DNA from: Pseudorhodoferax soli
GTDB taxonomy: Bacteria > Pseudomonadota > Gammaproteobacteria > Burkholderiales > Burkholderiaceae_C
Assembly (NCBI RefSeq): GCF_003337555.1
Contig: NZ_QPJK01000007.1
Coordinates: 258,553 to 322,552, forward strand
Length of the DNA: 64,000 nt
Reading direction: 5' to 3'
Shown here: positions 19,017-29,427 of the stretch, piece by piece
Layout: each line of letters begins with the position of its first letter
Position numbering within the stretch: the stretch's first letter is position 1
Notes under the pieces: generated by a model
Databases searched by the model: none
What the model was told of the DNA's origin: nothing
The model's input: the letters and a program-made list of their open reading frames with translations, nothing else
Program-made: the position numbers and the translations under genes

Positions 19017-19481
19017 TCATCCGCGGTGCCAGCCGCTTCGGCGCTGCATGAAGTCGCGCACCTTCTGCTGCTGGGCCGGCGTCAGGCTGTCGTAGAAGTC
19101 GCCCAGCGCGGTCACGATCTCCGGCGCCTTGGTCTTGAGCGCGTCGGTCTTCTGGTCCACCAGGGCCTGCGCGCCGGCGCGGTCGAACTTCTCGCCCGCC
19201 ACCAGGGCCTGGGCCTGCTCGCGCGGATGGGCGCCGGCCATCAGCGCACTGCGCTGCTCGGAGAGCTTGCCGGCCAGCACCTCGAGCTTGGCCTTCTGCG
19301 CTGCGTCGAGGTCGAGCTTGCCGGCCACGCGCGCCACCATCTTGGCGCGGCGCTCGGCCATCTGCTCGGCGCTGGCATTCCAGCCGCCATCGTGCGGCCG
19401 GTGCCCGCAGGCCGACAGGCTGCCGACCACCACGGCGGCGCCGAACACGCCCGCCAGACTGCGCTTGATCCAGGATTTCAT
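19017..19481 (-). CDS. Spy/CpxP-family periplasmic protein (LTXXQ motif)
   Basis: A 154-residue protein with an N-terminal signal (MKSWIKRSLAGVFGAAVVVGSLSACG). The motif LSAC suggests a lipoprotein, with Cys25 acylated. The mature part is helical and charged and ends with the family motif LTPAQQQKVRDFMQRR, the LTXXQ repeat of Spy and CpxP; DLDAAQKAKLEVLAGKL is the first copy. Spy is a periplasmic chaperone and CpxP a brake on the CpxA kinase. Here the gene heads an operon with a matching kinase and regulator, so a feedback role like CpxP is likely. AAGAGG is 7 bases ahead of the chosen ATG; an ATG 6 bases upstream is too close to it. Confidence 0.88.
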   Translation of the reverse strand: MKSWIKRSLAGVFGAAVVVGSLSACGHRPHDGGWNASAEQMAERRAKMVARVAGKLDLDAAQKAKLEVLAGKLSEQRSALMAGAHPREQAQALVAGEKFDRAGAQALVDQKTDALKTKAPEIVTALGDFYDSLTPAQQQKVRDFMQRRSGWHRG

Positions 19482-19578
19482 CGCCATGCCTCTTGAAGAG
19501 AAGTGAACATGGCAGCGATGGTGCCGGCGCCCCGCCCAGCCGGGGTCTCGCGGCGGTTTCGCTTTGTTTCGGTTTATC

Positions 19579-20583
19579 TCAGGCGAAGTTCTCGGTGTCG
19601 ACCTCCCCCGTGGCCTGCGGCGCATAGCGCGGGCCGACCACGTTGTGCTGGCCGATCAGCGCCTCTGCCTGCGCCATCTGCGCGGGCGTCAGCTGCACCT
19701 TGGCGGCGTCCAGGTCCTCCTGCAGGTGGGCGAGGTTGGTCGTACCGGGGATCGGCACGATGTGGGGCGCCTTGTGCAGCAGCCAGGCCAGCGCCAGCTG
19801 AGCCGGCGTGCAACCCACCTCGCGCGCGAACGCCACGTAGGGCTGCAGCAGCTGCAGGTTGGCCGCGTAGTTCTGCGGCGCGAAGCGCGGCATGGGCCGG
19901 CGGATGTCCTTGGCGTCCAGCGTCGCCACGTCGTGCAGCGTGTCCGTCAGGTAGGCCCGCGCCAGCGGGCTGAAGGCGACGAAAGCAGCACCGATGGCGC
20001 GGCAGGCCTCGAGCACCGCGATCTCGGGGTTGCGCGTCCAGAGCGAATACTCGGTCTGCACGGCCGTGATGGGGTGCACGGCATGCGCCTTGCGGATGGT
20101 GGCGGCCGACACCTCCGACAGGCCGATGGTGCGCACCTTGCCCGCGCGCACGAGGTCGGACAGCGCTCCCACGCTGTCTTCGACCGGCACCTCCTTGTGC
20201 CAGCGGTGCAGGTAGTACAGGTCGATGACATCCGTGCCGAGACGGCGCAGGCTGTCCTCGCAGTTGCGGCGCAGGGCCTCGGGCCGGCCGTCGATGACGC
20301 GGCGCACGACACCGTCCTCGCCGCGCACACCGGCCATCCCGCCCTTGCTGGCCAGTGTGATGCGGCTGCGGTGGGCCTTCAGCACCCTGCCGACCAGTTC
20401 CTCGTTGGCACCGAAGCCGTACAGCGCGGCCGTGTCGAACAGCGTGACGCCCGCGTCCAGCGCGGCCAGCAGCAGGCGCTCGGCCTGCTCGGGCGAAGGC
20501 GGCACGCCATAGGCGTGGCTCAGGTTCATGCAGCCCAGGCCGATGGCCGAGACGGTAAAGGGTCCGATGGTGCGTGTTTGCAT
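19579..20583 (-). CDS. Aldo/keto reductase
   Basis: A 334-residue NADPH-dependent oxidoreductase of the AKR superfamily (TIM barrel). The catalytic tetrad is visible as Asp and Tyr in LFDTAALYGFGANEE, Lys in ITLASKGG and His in DLYYLHRWH. The motif GLSEVSAATIRKAHAVHPITAVQTEYSLW and the C-terminal IPGTTNLAHLQEDLDA, which contacts NADPH, are those of the AKR13/YhdN-like group. It reduces aldehydes or ketones; the physiological substrate is unknown. The start MQTRTIGPFTVSAIGLGCMN is the normal N-terminus, so an in-frame upstream ATG is rejected. It stands alone between the Spy operon and the HTH gene. Confidence 0.92.
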   Translation of the reverse strand: MQTRTIGPFTVSAIGLGCMNLSHAYGVPPSPEQAERLLLAALDAGVTLFDTAALYGFGANEELVGRVLKAHRSRITLASKGGMAGVRGEDGVVRRVIDGRPEALRRNCEDSLRRLGTDVIDLYYLHRWHKEVPVEDSVGALSDLVRAGKVRTIGLSEVSAATIRKAHAVHPITAVQTEYSLWTRNPEIAVLEACRAIGAAFVAFSPLARAYLTDTLHDVATLDAKDIRRPMPRFAPQNYAANLQLLQPYVAFAREVGCTPAQLALAWLLHKAPHIVPIPGTTNLAHLQEDLDAAKVQLTPAQMAQAEALIGQHNVVGPRYAPQATGEVDTENFA

Positions 20584-20661
20584 GCGCGCAAGCTTACCGC
20601 CAGCCCCGTGGCATCCACGCCCCGGCCACGCTGATCCGCAGCCCGGGGCCAGAACCATTTG

Positions 20662-20683
20662 TTTCATCCATGCAAGGATGGAA
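20662..20683. promoter_or_regulatory. Inverted repeat upstream of the solitary HTH gene
   Basis: TTTCATCC and GGATGGAA flank an ATGCAA spacer; 7 of 8 arm positions pair. It lies about 60 bases before the HTH start, next to a locally A/T-rich stretch (20698-20720) that stands out in this GC-rich window and probably contains the promoter. It may be the binding site of the HTH protein itself. Confidence 0.35.
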
Positions 20684-20740
20684 TCGGCGTACGCGTGAAT
20701 ACATTAAAACAATACGTTCAACAGCACACAGGATGTACTC

Positions 20741-21187
20741 ATGAGGCAGATCGAGCTGCAACTGACGGCAGAAGATCGCGATACGGTCGAAGAGATCCGG
20801 AGCAAGGGCGTACACCACGCCCGCGAGGTCAACAGGGCCCATGTGCTGTGGTGCCTGGACCGCGGCATTCCCGAGGCGCAGATCCTGGAGGTTCTGGGGG
20901 TCGGCCGCACGGCCCTTTGGCGCACGCGGGCGGCTTACTTGCAAGGGGGCGTGGAGCGTGCCGTCTTCGACATGGCGCGCTCGGGCCGCCCGCGCCGCTA
21001 TGGCGCGGAGGCAGAGGCACGGGTGATGGCGCTGGCCAGTTCCGAGCCCCCCGAAGGCCGCCAGCGCTGGACCTTGCTGGAGCTGGAGCGCGCGGCGCGC
21101 CAGCAATTCGGCCTGGGCTCGGTGAGCCGCGAGACGGTGCGGCGCATCCTCAAGAGAACCGCGAGCGGCTCGGTCGCGGCCAGCTGA
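20741..21187 (+). CDS. Solitary IS630-type helix-turn-helix protein (transposase-derived, no catalytic domain)
   Basis: A 148-residue protein matching only the N-terminal DNA-binding half of IS630/Tc1-like transposases. It has a first helix-turn-helix (about residues 30-68, VNRAHVLWCLDRGIPEAQILEVLGVGRTALWRTRAAY), the linker ARSGRPRRYGAEAEARVMALASSEPPEGRQRWTL, and a second winged helix ending SRETVRRILKR. An IS630 transposase would continue with a DDE domain of about 200 residues; here the protein stops and the next 24 bases reach the ligC stop codon. AGGATG precedes the ATG. The reading frame is intact with normal local codon use, so it may be a domesticated regulator rather than debris. Confidence 0.8.
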   Translation: MRQIELQLTAEDRDTVEEIRSKGVHHAREVNRAHVLWCLDRGIPEAQILEVLGVGRTALWRTRAAYLQGGVERAVFDMARSGRPRRYGAEAEARVMALASSEPPEGRQRWTLLELERAARQQFGLGSVSRETVRRILKRTASGSVAAS

Positions 21188-21206
21188 GGCTGGCGCGCCG
21201 CCTCAG
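21184..21206. terminator. Hairpin between convergent HTH and ligC genes
   Basis: CTGAGGC and GCCTCAG form a 7-bp perfect stem around a 9-base GC-rich loop, overlapping the HTH stop codon and ending just before the ligC stop. There is no T run on either side, so it could slow RNA polymerase but is not a classical terminator. Confidence 0.35.
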
Positions 21207-21210
21207 GCGT

Positions 21211-22161
21211 TCAGGCGTTCAGCTGCTGTTCCAGCTGGTGCAGCACCTGGTAGCACGGCAGCACCTGGGCCACGCTGCTGTTCGGTTCGCGCCCTTCGCG
21301 GATGGCGGCAAAGAACTCGCGGTCCTGCAGTTCGATGCCGTTCATCGACACGTCCACCTTGGACACATCGATCTTCTCTTCCTTGCCGTTCACCAGGTCG
21401 TCGTAGCGTGCGATGTAGGTCGCCGTATCGCCGATGTAGCGGAAGAAGGTGCCCAGCGGCCCGTCGTTGTTGAACGACAGGGAGAGCGTGCAGATCGCAC
21501 CGTTGGCGGCCTGGAGCTGGATGCTCATGTCCATGGCGATGCCCAGCGTCGGATGGATCGGGCCCTGAACGGCGTTGGCCTTCACGATCGGGCTGCCGGC
21601 CTGGTAGGCGAACAGGTCCACCGTGTGCGCGGCGTGGTGCCACAGCAGGTGGTCGGTCCAGCTGCGTGCCTGGCCCAGCGCGTTCATGTTGGTGCGCCGG
21701 AAGAAGTAGGTCTGCACATCCATCTGCTGGATGTTGAACTCGCCGGCCACGATCTTCTGGTGCACGTACTGGTGGCTGGGGTTGAAGCGGCGCGTGTGGC
21801 CGCACATGGCGACCAGCCCGCTGGTCTTGGCCACCTGCACCACCTCTTCGCCGTCCTTCAGCACGTCGCACAGCGGAATCTCCACCTGCACGTGCTTGCC
21901 GGCCTTCAGGCAGGCCAGCGTCTGCGCGGCGTGCATCTGCGTCGGCGTGCACAGGATGACGGCATCCACTTCCTTGAGCGCCAGGCTGTCCGCCAGATCG
22001 GTCGTGACATGCTGGATGCCGTACTTGTCGGCCACTTCCCTGGTCTTTTCCAGATCGCGGCTGATCAGCGAGACGACTTCGACGCCGTCGATGTTCTTGA
22101 TGCCGTCCAGGTGCTTGATGCCGAAGGCGCCGGCACCGGCGAGGGCTACTTTGATCGTCAT
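21211..22161 (-). CDS. ligC: 4-carboxy-2-hydroxymuconate-6-semialdehyde dehydrogenase
   Basis: A 316-residue NAD(P)-dependent oxidoreductase of the Gfo/Idh/MocA fold, close in length to Sphingobium LigC. The Rossmann start is VALAGAGAFGIKHLDGI; the sugar-dehydrogenase-like motif EIPLCDVLKDGEEV replaces the usual EKP, and HTRRFNPSHQYVHQKI, WTDHLLWHHAAHTVDLF are characteristic of LigC/PmdC. It oxidises the ring-fission product (as its hemiacetal) to 2-pyrone-4,6-dicarboxylate. It is the last gene of the six-gene operon and starts 2 bases after the ligAB stop. The ATG before TIKVALAG was taken; a 42-codon upstream extension lies inside ligAB. Confidence 0.94.
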   Translation of the reverse strand: MTIKVALAGAGAFGIKHLDGIKNIDGVEVVSLISRDLEKTREVADKYGIQHVTTDLADSLALKEVDAVILCTPTQMHAAQTLACLKAGKHVQVEIPLCDVLKDGEEVVQVAKTSGLVAMCGHTRRFNPSHQYVHQKIVAGEFNIQQMDVQTYFFRRTNMNALGQARSWTDHLLWHHAAHTVDLFAYQAGSPIVKANAVQGPIHPTLGIAMDMSIQLQAANGAICTLSLSFNNDGPLGTFFRYIGDTATYIARYDDLVNGKEEKIDVSKVDVSMNGIELQDREFFAAIREGREPNSSVAQVLPCYQVLHQLEQQLNA

Positions 22162-22163
22162 GT

Positions 22164-24474
<2,311 letters not shown>

Positions 24475-24484
24475 GTGCGTGTCC

Positions 24485-25471
24485 TCAATCCAGCGTGATG
24501 TTGGCCTTGCGGATCACGTCGCCGAAGCGCTGGGTCTCCGCCTTCACGGTGGCCCGGAACTGCTCGGGCGTGGTCGGGAAGGACTCGTAGCCGAAGGTCT
24601 TGAAGCGCTCGACGAAGTCCTTGTCCTTGAGGATCTCCGCCAGGTCCTTGCGGATCTTCTCGCTGGTGGCCGCGGGCAGGCCCGGCGGCACGGCGATCAC
24701 GTTCCAGCCGATGACCTCGAAGTCCTTGGGGCCGCCGGATTCGGCCACCGTCGGAATGTCCGGGAAGTCGGCCGAGCGCTTGGGCGCGGCAAAGGCCAGC
24801 AAGCGCAGCTTGCCGGCGCGGTACAGCGGGCCGGCGGTGCCGGCGCTGCCCAGCGCGAAGTCGATGTCGCCGGTGGCCACCGAGGTGTAGAGCTGCGTGG
24901 TTTCCTTGAAGATCACGTGCTCCATCTGCGTGCCGGTCATGCTCTCGAACAGCTCGGAGCCCAGGTGCACGGGGTTGCCCACCGACCAGGAACCGTAGTT
25001 CAGCTTGCCCGGGTTGGCCTTGGCGTCGGCAATGATGTCGCCCACGGTCTTGTACTTGCTGTTGGTCGGCACCGTGAAGAAGAAGTGCGTCTTGAACAGC
25101 GGCAGCGCGATGTCGAAGTCCTTCTGCGGGTCGTAGGGCAGCTTCTTGAACAGCGCGGGGTAGGCCGCCAGGTGCACGTTGTCCAGCACCAGCAGGTCGG
25201 TGCCGTCCTTGGCACCGCGCTTCCAGGCGTCGATGGCGATGAAGCCGTTGCCACCCGGGCGGTTTTCCACCACCACGGGCTGGCCCCACAGGCGCGAGAG
25301 CTTGTCGGCCGCCAGGCGGGCCACGCCGTCCGGCCCGCCACCGACCGGGAACGGCGTGATGATGCGCACGGGCTTGGTGGGGAACTGCTGCGCCGACGCG
25401 CCGAAGGCGGCCGCCAGTGCAACGGTGGCGAGGCCGGCGCTCAGCAGCGCGCGGCGAAAAGTGTTGGTCAT
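24485..25471 (-). CDS. Bug-family (TctC-type) periplasmic solute receptor in the lig operon
   Basis: A 328-residue protein with a Sec signal (MTNTFRRALLSAGLATVALAAAFGASA) and the Bug/TctC fold: FPTKPVRIITPFPVGGGPDGVARLAADKLS, then GQPVVVENRPGGNG, KLPYDPQKDFD and NPGKLNYGSWSVGNPVHLG. These receptors bind carboxylates for tripartite tricarboxylate transporters. No TctA or TctB membrane gene is nearby. Its place between ligK and ligI suggests it delivers protocatechuate or a related aromatic acid, or a pathway intermediate, to a membrane partner encoded elsewhere. That role is inferred from position. Confidence 0.9.
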   Translation of the reverse strand: MTNTFRRALLSAGLATVALAAAFGASAQQFPTKPVRIITPFPVGGGPDGVARLAADKLSRLWGQPVVVENRPGGNGFIAIDAWKRGAKDGTDLLVLDNVHLAAYPALFKKLPYDPQKDFDIALPLFKTHFFFTVPTNSKYKTVGDIIADAKANPGKLNYGSWSVGNPVHLGSELFESMTGTQMEHVIFKETTQLYTSVATGDIDFALGSAGTAGPLYRAGKLRLLAFAAPKRSADFPDIPTVAESGGPKDFEVIGWNVIAVPPGLPAATSEKIRKDLAEILKDKDFVERFKTFGYESFPTTPEQFRATVKAETQRFGDVIRKANITLD

Positions 25472-25489
25472 GCTCGTGTCTCTCTCGTG

Positions 25490-26173
25490 TCAGTCGATGT
25501 ATTTGAGGCCTGCAGCGGCCAGCGGCTCGCGCATCTTGTACATGTCCAGCCCCAGCACGCCCGAGGCCAGCTTGTCGCGTTTCTCGCCCTCGTTGGCCTC
25601 ACGCTTTTGCGCAGCCTCCAGCGTCTTGGCGGCAATGGCGCGGGGCACGCAGACCACGCCGTCGTCGTCGGCCACGATCACGTCGCCCGGCGTGACGAGC
25701 ATGCCGGCGCAGACCACGGGGATGTTGACCGAGCCGATGGTGGCCTTGATCGTGCCCTTGCTGCTGATCGCCTTGCTCCAGACCGGGAAGTTCATTTCCT
25801 TCAGCGTCTTCACGTCGCGCACGCCGGCGTCGATGACCAGCGCCCGCGCGCCACGCGCCTGGAAGCTGGTGGCCAGCAGGTCGCCGAAGTAGCCGTCGGT
25901 GCACTCGGCCGTGATGGCCGCGACCACGATGTCGCCAGGCTGGATCTGCTCTGCCACCACATGCATCATCCAGTTGTCGCCCGGGTGCAGCAGCACCGTG
26001 ACGGCCGTGCCGGACACCTGCGCGCCCGGGAAGATCGGGCGCATGTAGGGCTTGAGCAGGCCCACGCGGCCCATGGCCTCGTGCACGGTGGCCGAGCCCA
26101 GCGCAGCCAGTGCATCGGCGGTGGCAGCGTCGGTGCGCTGGATGTTGCGGTAGACGACTCCGAGTTCGTACAT
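25490..26173 (-). CDS. ligK: 4-carboxy-4-hydroxy-2-oxoadipate aldolase / oxaloacetate decarboxylase
   Basis: A 227-residue enzyme of the RraA-like class II aldolase family. [30 protein letters not shown] is the LigK/PmdF/HMG aldolase N-terminus, and [41 protein letters not shown] contains the metal-binding and substrate residues (GxxxGDLL, the Arg after DAG and the Asp). It splits 4-carboxy-4-hydroxy-2-oxoadipate into pyruvate and oxaloacetate, the last step of the pathway, and can decarboxylate oxaloacetate. AAGGAG lies before the ATG. It is second in the operon, 11 bases after ligJ. Confidence 0.94.
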   Translation of the reverse strand: MYELGVVYRNIQRTDAATADALAALGSATVHEAMGRVGLLKPYMRPIFPGAQVSGTAVTVLLHPGDNWMMHVVAEQIQPGDIVVAAITAECTDGYFGDLLATSFQARGARALVIDAGVRDVKTLKEMNFPVWSKAISSKGTIKATIGSVNIPVVCAGMLVTPGDVIVADDDGVVCVPRAIAAKTLEAAQKREANEGEKRDKLASGVLGLDMYKMREPLAAAGLKYID

Positions 26174-26184
26174 GTCAGATCTCC

Positions 26185-27231
26185 TTATTTGCCTTTGGCC
26201 TTGAGGGCCGTGTCGAGGCGCGAGAACACGCGGCGCGCATTGCCTTCGAAGACCTGGTAGCGGTCGTCATCGGTCAGGTTGGGCGTTGCGAGCACGTAGC
26301 GCTTGGTGTCGTCGTAGTAGTGGCCGGTCTCCGGGTCGATGCCGCGCACGGCGCCGATCATCTCGCTGGCGAACAGCACGTTCTTGGTCGGGATCACCTT
26401 GGTCAGCAGGTCGATGCCGGGCTGGTGGTAGACGCAGGTGTCGAAGTAGATGTTGTTCAGCAGGTGCTCGGTCAGCAGCGGCTTCTTGAGCTCTTGCGCC
26501 AGCCCGCGGAAACGGCCCCAGTGGTAGGGCACCGCGCCGCCGCCGTGCGGGATCAGGAACTTCAGCGTCGGGAAGTCCTTGAACAGGTCGGACGTCAGGC
26601 ACTGCATGAAGGCCGTGGTGTCGGCGTTCAGGTAGTGGGCGCCCGTGGTGTGGAAGCAGGCGTTGCACGAGGTGCTGACGTGCACCATGGCCGGGATGTC
26701 GTACTCCACCATCTTCTCGTAGATGGGGTACCAGCTGCGGTCCGACAGCGGCGGGCTGGTCCAGTGGCCACCCGATGGATCGGGGTTCAGGTTGATGCCG
26801 ACGTTGCCGTACTCCTTGACGCACTTTTCCAGCTCGGGAATGCAGGTCGCCGGGTCGACGCCCGGGCTCTGCGGCAGCATCGCGGCGGGGATGAAGTTGT
26901 CGGGAAACAGCTGCGACACGCGGTAGCACAGCTCGTTGCAGATCGCCGCCCAGGTCGACGAGACGTTGAAGTCGCCGATGTGGTGCGCCATGAAGCTGGC
27001 GCGCGGGCTGAAGATGGTGAGGTCGCTGCCGCGCTCGCGCATCTTGGCCAGCTGGTTCAGCTCGATGCTCTCGCGCAGTTCGTCGTCGCTGATCTTGAGG
27101 TCGGACACCTTCGGCATCACCGCCGGGTCCTTGATGCCGGCGATCTGCTGGTTGCGCCAATTCTCCAGCGCCTTGGGCGCGGTCGTGTAGTGGCCGTGCA
27201 CGTCGATGATCAAGGGGTTCTCGCGGCTCAT
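26185..27231 (-). CDS. ligJ: 4-oxalomesaconate hydratase
   Basis: A 348-residue amidohydrolase-fold enzyme, near the usual 341 of Lig[27 protein letters not shown] has the HxH metal motif; [52 protein letters not shown] and [27 protein letters not shown] are LigJ/PmdE signatures. It adds water to 4-oxalomesaconate, giving 4-carboxy-4-hydroxy-2-oxoadipate. It is the first gene of the operon; GAGGAG is 6 bases before the chosen ATG, so a 24-codon upstream extension is rejected. The LysR gene is divergent. No LigU-type oxalomesaconate tautomerase gene is in the operon. Confidence 0.94.
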   Translation of the reverse strand: MSRENPLIIDVHGHYTTAPKALENWRNQQIAGIKDPAVMPKVSDLKISDDELRESIELNQLAKMRERGSDLTIFSPRASFMAHHIGDFNVSSTWAAICNELCYRVSQLFPDNFIPAAMLPQSPGVDPATCIPELEKCVKEYGNVGINLNPDPSGGHWTSPPLSDRSWYPIYEKMVEYDIPAMVHVSTSCNACFHTTGAHYLNADTTAFMQCLTSDLFKDFPTLKFLIPHGGGAVPYHWGRFRGLAQELKKPLLTEHLLNNIYFDTCVYHQPGIDLLTKVIPTKNVLFASEMIGAVRGIDPETGHYYDDTKRYVLATPNLTDDDRYQVFEGNARRVFSRLDTALKAKGK

Positions 27232-27330
27232 GTTGCTCCTCGGTTTGGGCTCTGCGGTGTGCGCGGATTCTGCGCGCGCCGCGGATACCCGCCTAGCTTG
27301 CAAGCCTGCTATCAGCTAGAACGAAATGGC

Positions 27331-27349
27331 ATAGCTCCGCCGGCGCTAT
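27331..27349. promoter_or_regulatory. Candidate LysR-type binding site between ligJ and the LysR gene
   Basis: ATAGC and GCTAT flank 9 bases, and the T-N11-A pattern of LysR-type sites fits inside (T at 27336, A at 27348). It lies in the 134-base divergent region, just before the LysR start. A second partly symmetric stretch (27294-27319) with CTAGCTTGCAAGC and CAGCTAG lies between it and ligJ and could be the activation half-site. Confidence 0.5.
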
Positions 27350-27365
27350 TCAATACACTCACAGC

Positions 27366-28289
27366 ATGGATTTGAAGCAATTGGAGTACTTCGTCCGCGT
27401 GGCCGAGCTCGGCAGCTTCACGCGCGCGGCCATTGCGCTGGACGTGGCACAGCCCGCGCTCTCGCGCCAGATCCGCCTGCTGGAGGTGGAATTGCGCCAG
27501 AACCTGCTGGCCCGCAACGGCCGCGGCGCCACGCCCACCGAAGCCGGCAAGCTGCTGCTCGAACACGGCCGCGGCATCCTGCACCAGGTGGCCGTGGCGC
27601 GCGAGGAACTCGGCGTGGCACGCGGGGCGCTGGCCGGGCGCGTGTCCATCGGCCTGCCGCCCAGCCTGTCGCGCCTCATCACGGTGCCGCTGACCCAGGC
27701 GTTCCGCGCCAAGCTGCCGCAGGCCCAGCTCACGCTGACCGAGGGCTTCTCGCTGGTCATGATCGACAGCCTGCGCATGGGCAACCTGGACATGGCCCTG
27801 CTCTACAACCCCGAGCGCTCGCCCGACATGGAGCAGACCCTGCTGCACGAGGAGGAACTCGTGCTGATCTCCCCGCGCGCAGAGGTGCCGGAAAGCAAGG
27901 GCAGCAAAGCGCGTACCGCCGTGGCGCTGCGCGACGCGGCCGCCCTGCCCCTGATCCTGCCGAGCCGGCCCAATGCGTTTCGCCTGCTGCTGGAGGCCGA
28001 GGCCATGCGCCTGGGCAGCGCACTGCGCATCGCGATGGAAGTGGACGGGCTCAACGCCATCCTGAGCCTGGTGCGCGAAGGCTTCGGCCATGCCGTGCTG
28101 CCGGCCTACACGCTGGCCAACATCGACCACGGCGGTGCGCTGGTGGTGCGCCGGCTGCAGGCGCCGCGGCCCACCAGCCAGCTCACGCTGGTGCGCTCGT
28201 CGCGCCGGCCCTCCACCGAAACGCAGAAGGTGGCGCGCGCGCTGCTGCAGGACGTGGTGCTGCGCGCCATCGCGCCGTACACCACCTGA
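27366..28289 (+). CDS. LysR-family transcriptional regulator of the lig operon
   Basis: A 307-residue regulator. The N-terminal winged HTH is clear (MDLKQLEYFVRVAELGSFTRAAIALDVAQPALSRQIRLLEVEL), followed by the periplasmic-binding-like effector domain from about residue 90 (GRVSIGLPPSLSRLITVPLTQAF, LPLILPSRPNAFRLLLEAEA). It is divergent from ligJ across a short region with a candidate LysR site, the standard layout for activators of aromatic operons such as PmdR and LigR. The effector would most simply be protocatechuate or a ring-cleavage intermediate. That is inferred. Confidence 0.9.
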   Translation: MDLKQLEYFVRVAELGSFTRAAIALDVAQPALSRQIRLLEVELRQNLLARNGRGATPTEAGKLLLEHGRGILHQVAVAREELGVARGALAGRVSIGLPPSLSRLITVPLTQAFRAKLPQAQLTLTEGFSLVMIDSLRMGNLDMALLYNPERSPDMEQTLLHEEELVLISPRAEVPESKGSKARTAVALRDAAALPLILPSRPNAFRLLLEAEAMRLGSALRIAMEVDGLNAILSLVREGFGHAVLPAYTLANIDHGGALVVRRLQAPRPTSQLTLVRSSRRPSTETQKVARALLQDVVLRAIAPYTT

Positions 28290-28299
28290 CGGCCCGCCC

Positions 28300-29292
28300 T
28301 CAGCCGATGGGCGGCAGCGCAGCTTGCACGCCGGCAGCCGCCCGGCGCAGGCGGTCCGCCCTCGCCGTCTGGGACGGCAGCTCGCCGAACAACAGCCGGT
28401 ACTGGTGTGCGAAATGGCTCAGCTGCGAGAAGCCGGCGTGGGTCGCAATCTCGCCGATGTCGACCTCGCCGGGCAGCGTGCCGTGCAAGCTGCGGCGCAC
28501 GAGGTTCAACCGCATCGACCGCAGGTAGTCGACCGGGGTGGTCCCGGCCACCTTCTGGAAGCTGTCCTGCAAGGTGCGCCGGCTGGTCCGCAGGCGCGCG
28601 CAGAGCGCGTCGATGCTCAGCGGCTCCTGGACATTGGCCAGCGTCAGGCGGTGGCACTCGGCGACCAGGGCGTGGCTGGACATTCCCTTGGCGCGGCCCT
28701 GCGGCACTTGCCCGTCCCGCAAGGCGTGGACCACCGTGGCGGCGATGGCGGCCTCCACCCATGCCGCCGGCGGCAGGCCACCAGCCACCGGCCGAGGACG
28801 CACCTGCGCCGAGAGCCAGGACCACAGCGCGCCGCGCAATGCCGCCAGCCCGCTGGCCGACACCTCGACCAGCCCGTGGCCCAGGGCGGCGCGCAGGCCC
28901 GCGGCATCGTTCTGCTGCGCCACGAGCGCGTCGAAGCGCGACGCGTCGAACGTGACGGCCAGCAGCTCCATCTGCGCTGGCCGGTGGATCACGAACTCCT
29001 CCCCGCCCCGCAGCACGAAGAGGCTGTGCGCCGTCACCTCCCGCCCCTGCATGCGGGCCATGGCGGCGGCGGGCGCCGCCACGGCGAAGCAGATCTTCCC
29101 GGGAGGCAGGCAGCCCTGCTGCAGCACGCGCTGGCTCAAGGCCTTGCGAAACAGGTGGGTGTGCCCCAGCGCAACTTCCACCATCGAGCTGCGCATCGTG
29201 CCGCGAGACACCTGCTCGTAGCGCTGGTGCCACTCGGGCGCCGAGGCACCGTAGAGGTGGAAGTCATCGAACCGGGCCACCGTGGACAGCAT
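28300..29292 (-). CDS. AraC-family transcriptional regulator
   Basis: A 330-residue regulator. The N-terminal part (1 to about 200) begins MLSTVARFDDFHLYGASAPEW and resembles the sensing domain of FeaR/EutR-like AraC proteins (SRGTMRSSMVEVALGHTHLFRKALSQRVLQQGCLPPGKICFAVA). The C-terminal double HTH (about 215-320) includes LSIDALCARLRTSRRTLQDSFQKVAGTTPVDYLRSMRL and IGEIATHAGFSQLSHFAHQYRLLFGELPS. The ligand is unknown. It is convergent with the LysR gene and divergent from the lipoprotein gene. An in-frame extension further upstream lies within the divergent region and lacks family similarity. Confidence 0.88.
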   Translation of the reverse strand: MLSTVARFDDFHLYGASAPEWHQRYEQVSRGTMRSSMVEVALGHTHLFRKALSQRVLQQGCLPPGKICFAVAAPAAAMARMQGREVTAHSLFVLRGGEEFVIHRPAQMELLAVTFDASRFDALVAQQNDAAGLRAALGHGLVEVSASGLAALRGALWSWLSAQVRPRPVAGGLPPAAWVEAAIAATVVHALRDGQVPQGRAKGMSSHALVAECHRLTLANVQEPLSIDALCARLRTSRRTLQDSFQKVAGTTPVDYLRSMRLNLVRRSLHGTLPGEVDIGEIATHAGFSQLSHFAHQYRLLFGELPSQTARADRLRRAAAGVQAALPPIG

Positions 29293-29427
29293 GGGATCGC
29301 CGTGGGTTGTCGCAGCGCAGCGCTCGGCCTGCGTCGCCGGATGTTGCCGATTTGGGTTACCGCCCCCGGGCCCTTCCGTCCGAGACTCCATTGCAGGCTT
29401 TCGCCCGATCGGCACAGCCGCACCACC

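Noticed and set aside
21188-21210. Remnant of an IS630 catalytic domain after the HTH gene
   Set aside because: Only 23 bases separate the HTH stop from the ligC stop, so no DDE-domain remnant can be present there.
27294-27330. Assigning exact -35/-10 elements for the lig operon
   Set aside because: Several A/T-rich hexamers fit poorly with incorrect spacing; activator-dependent promoters are often weak, so I leave it unassigned.
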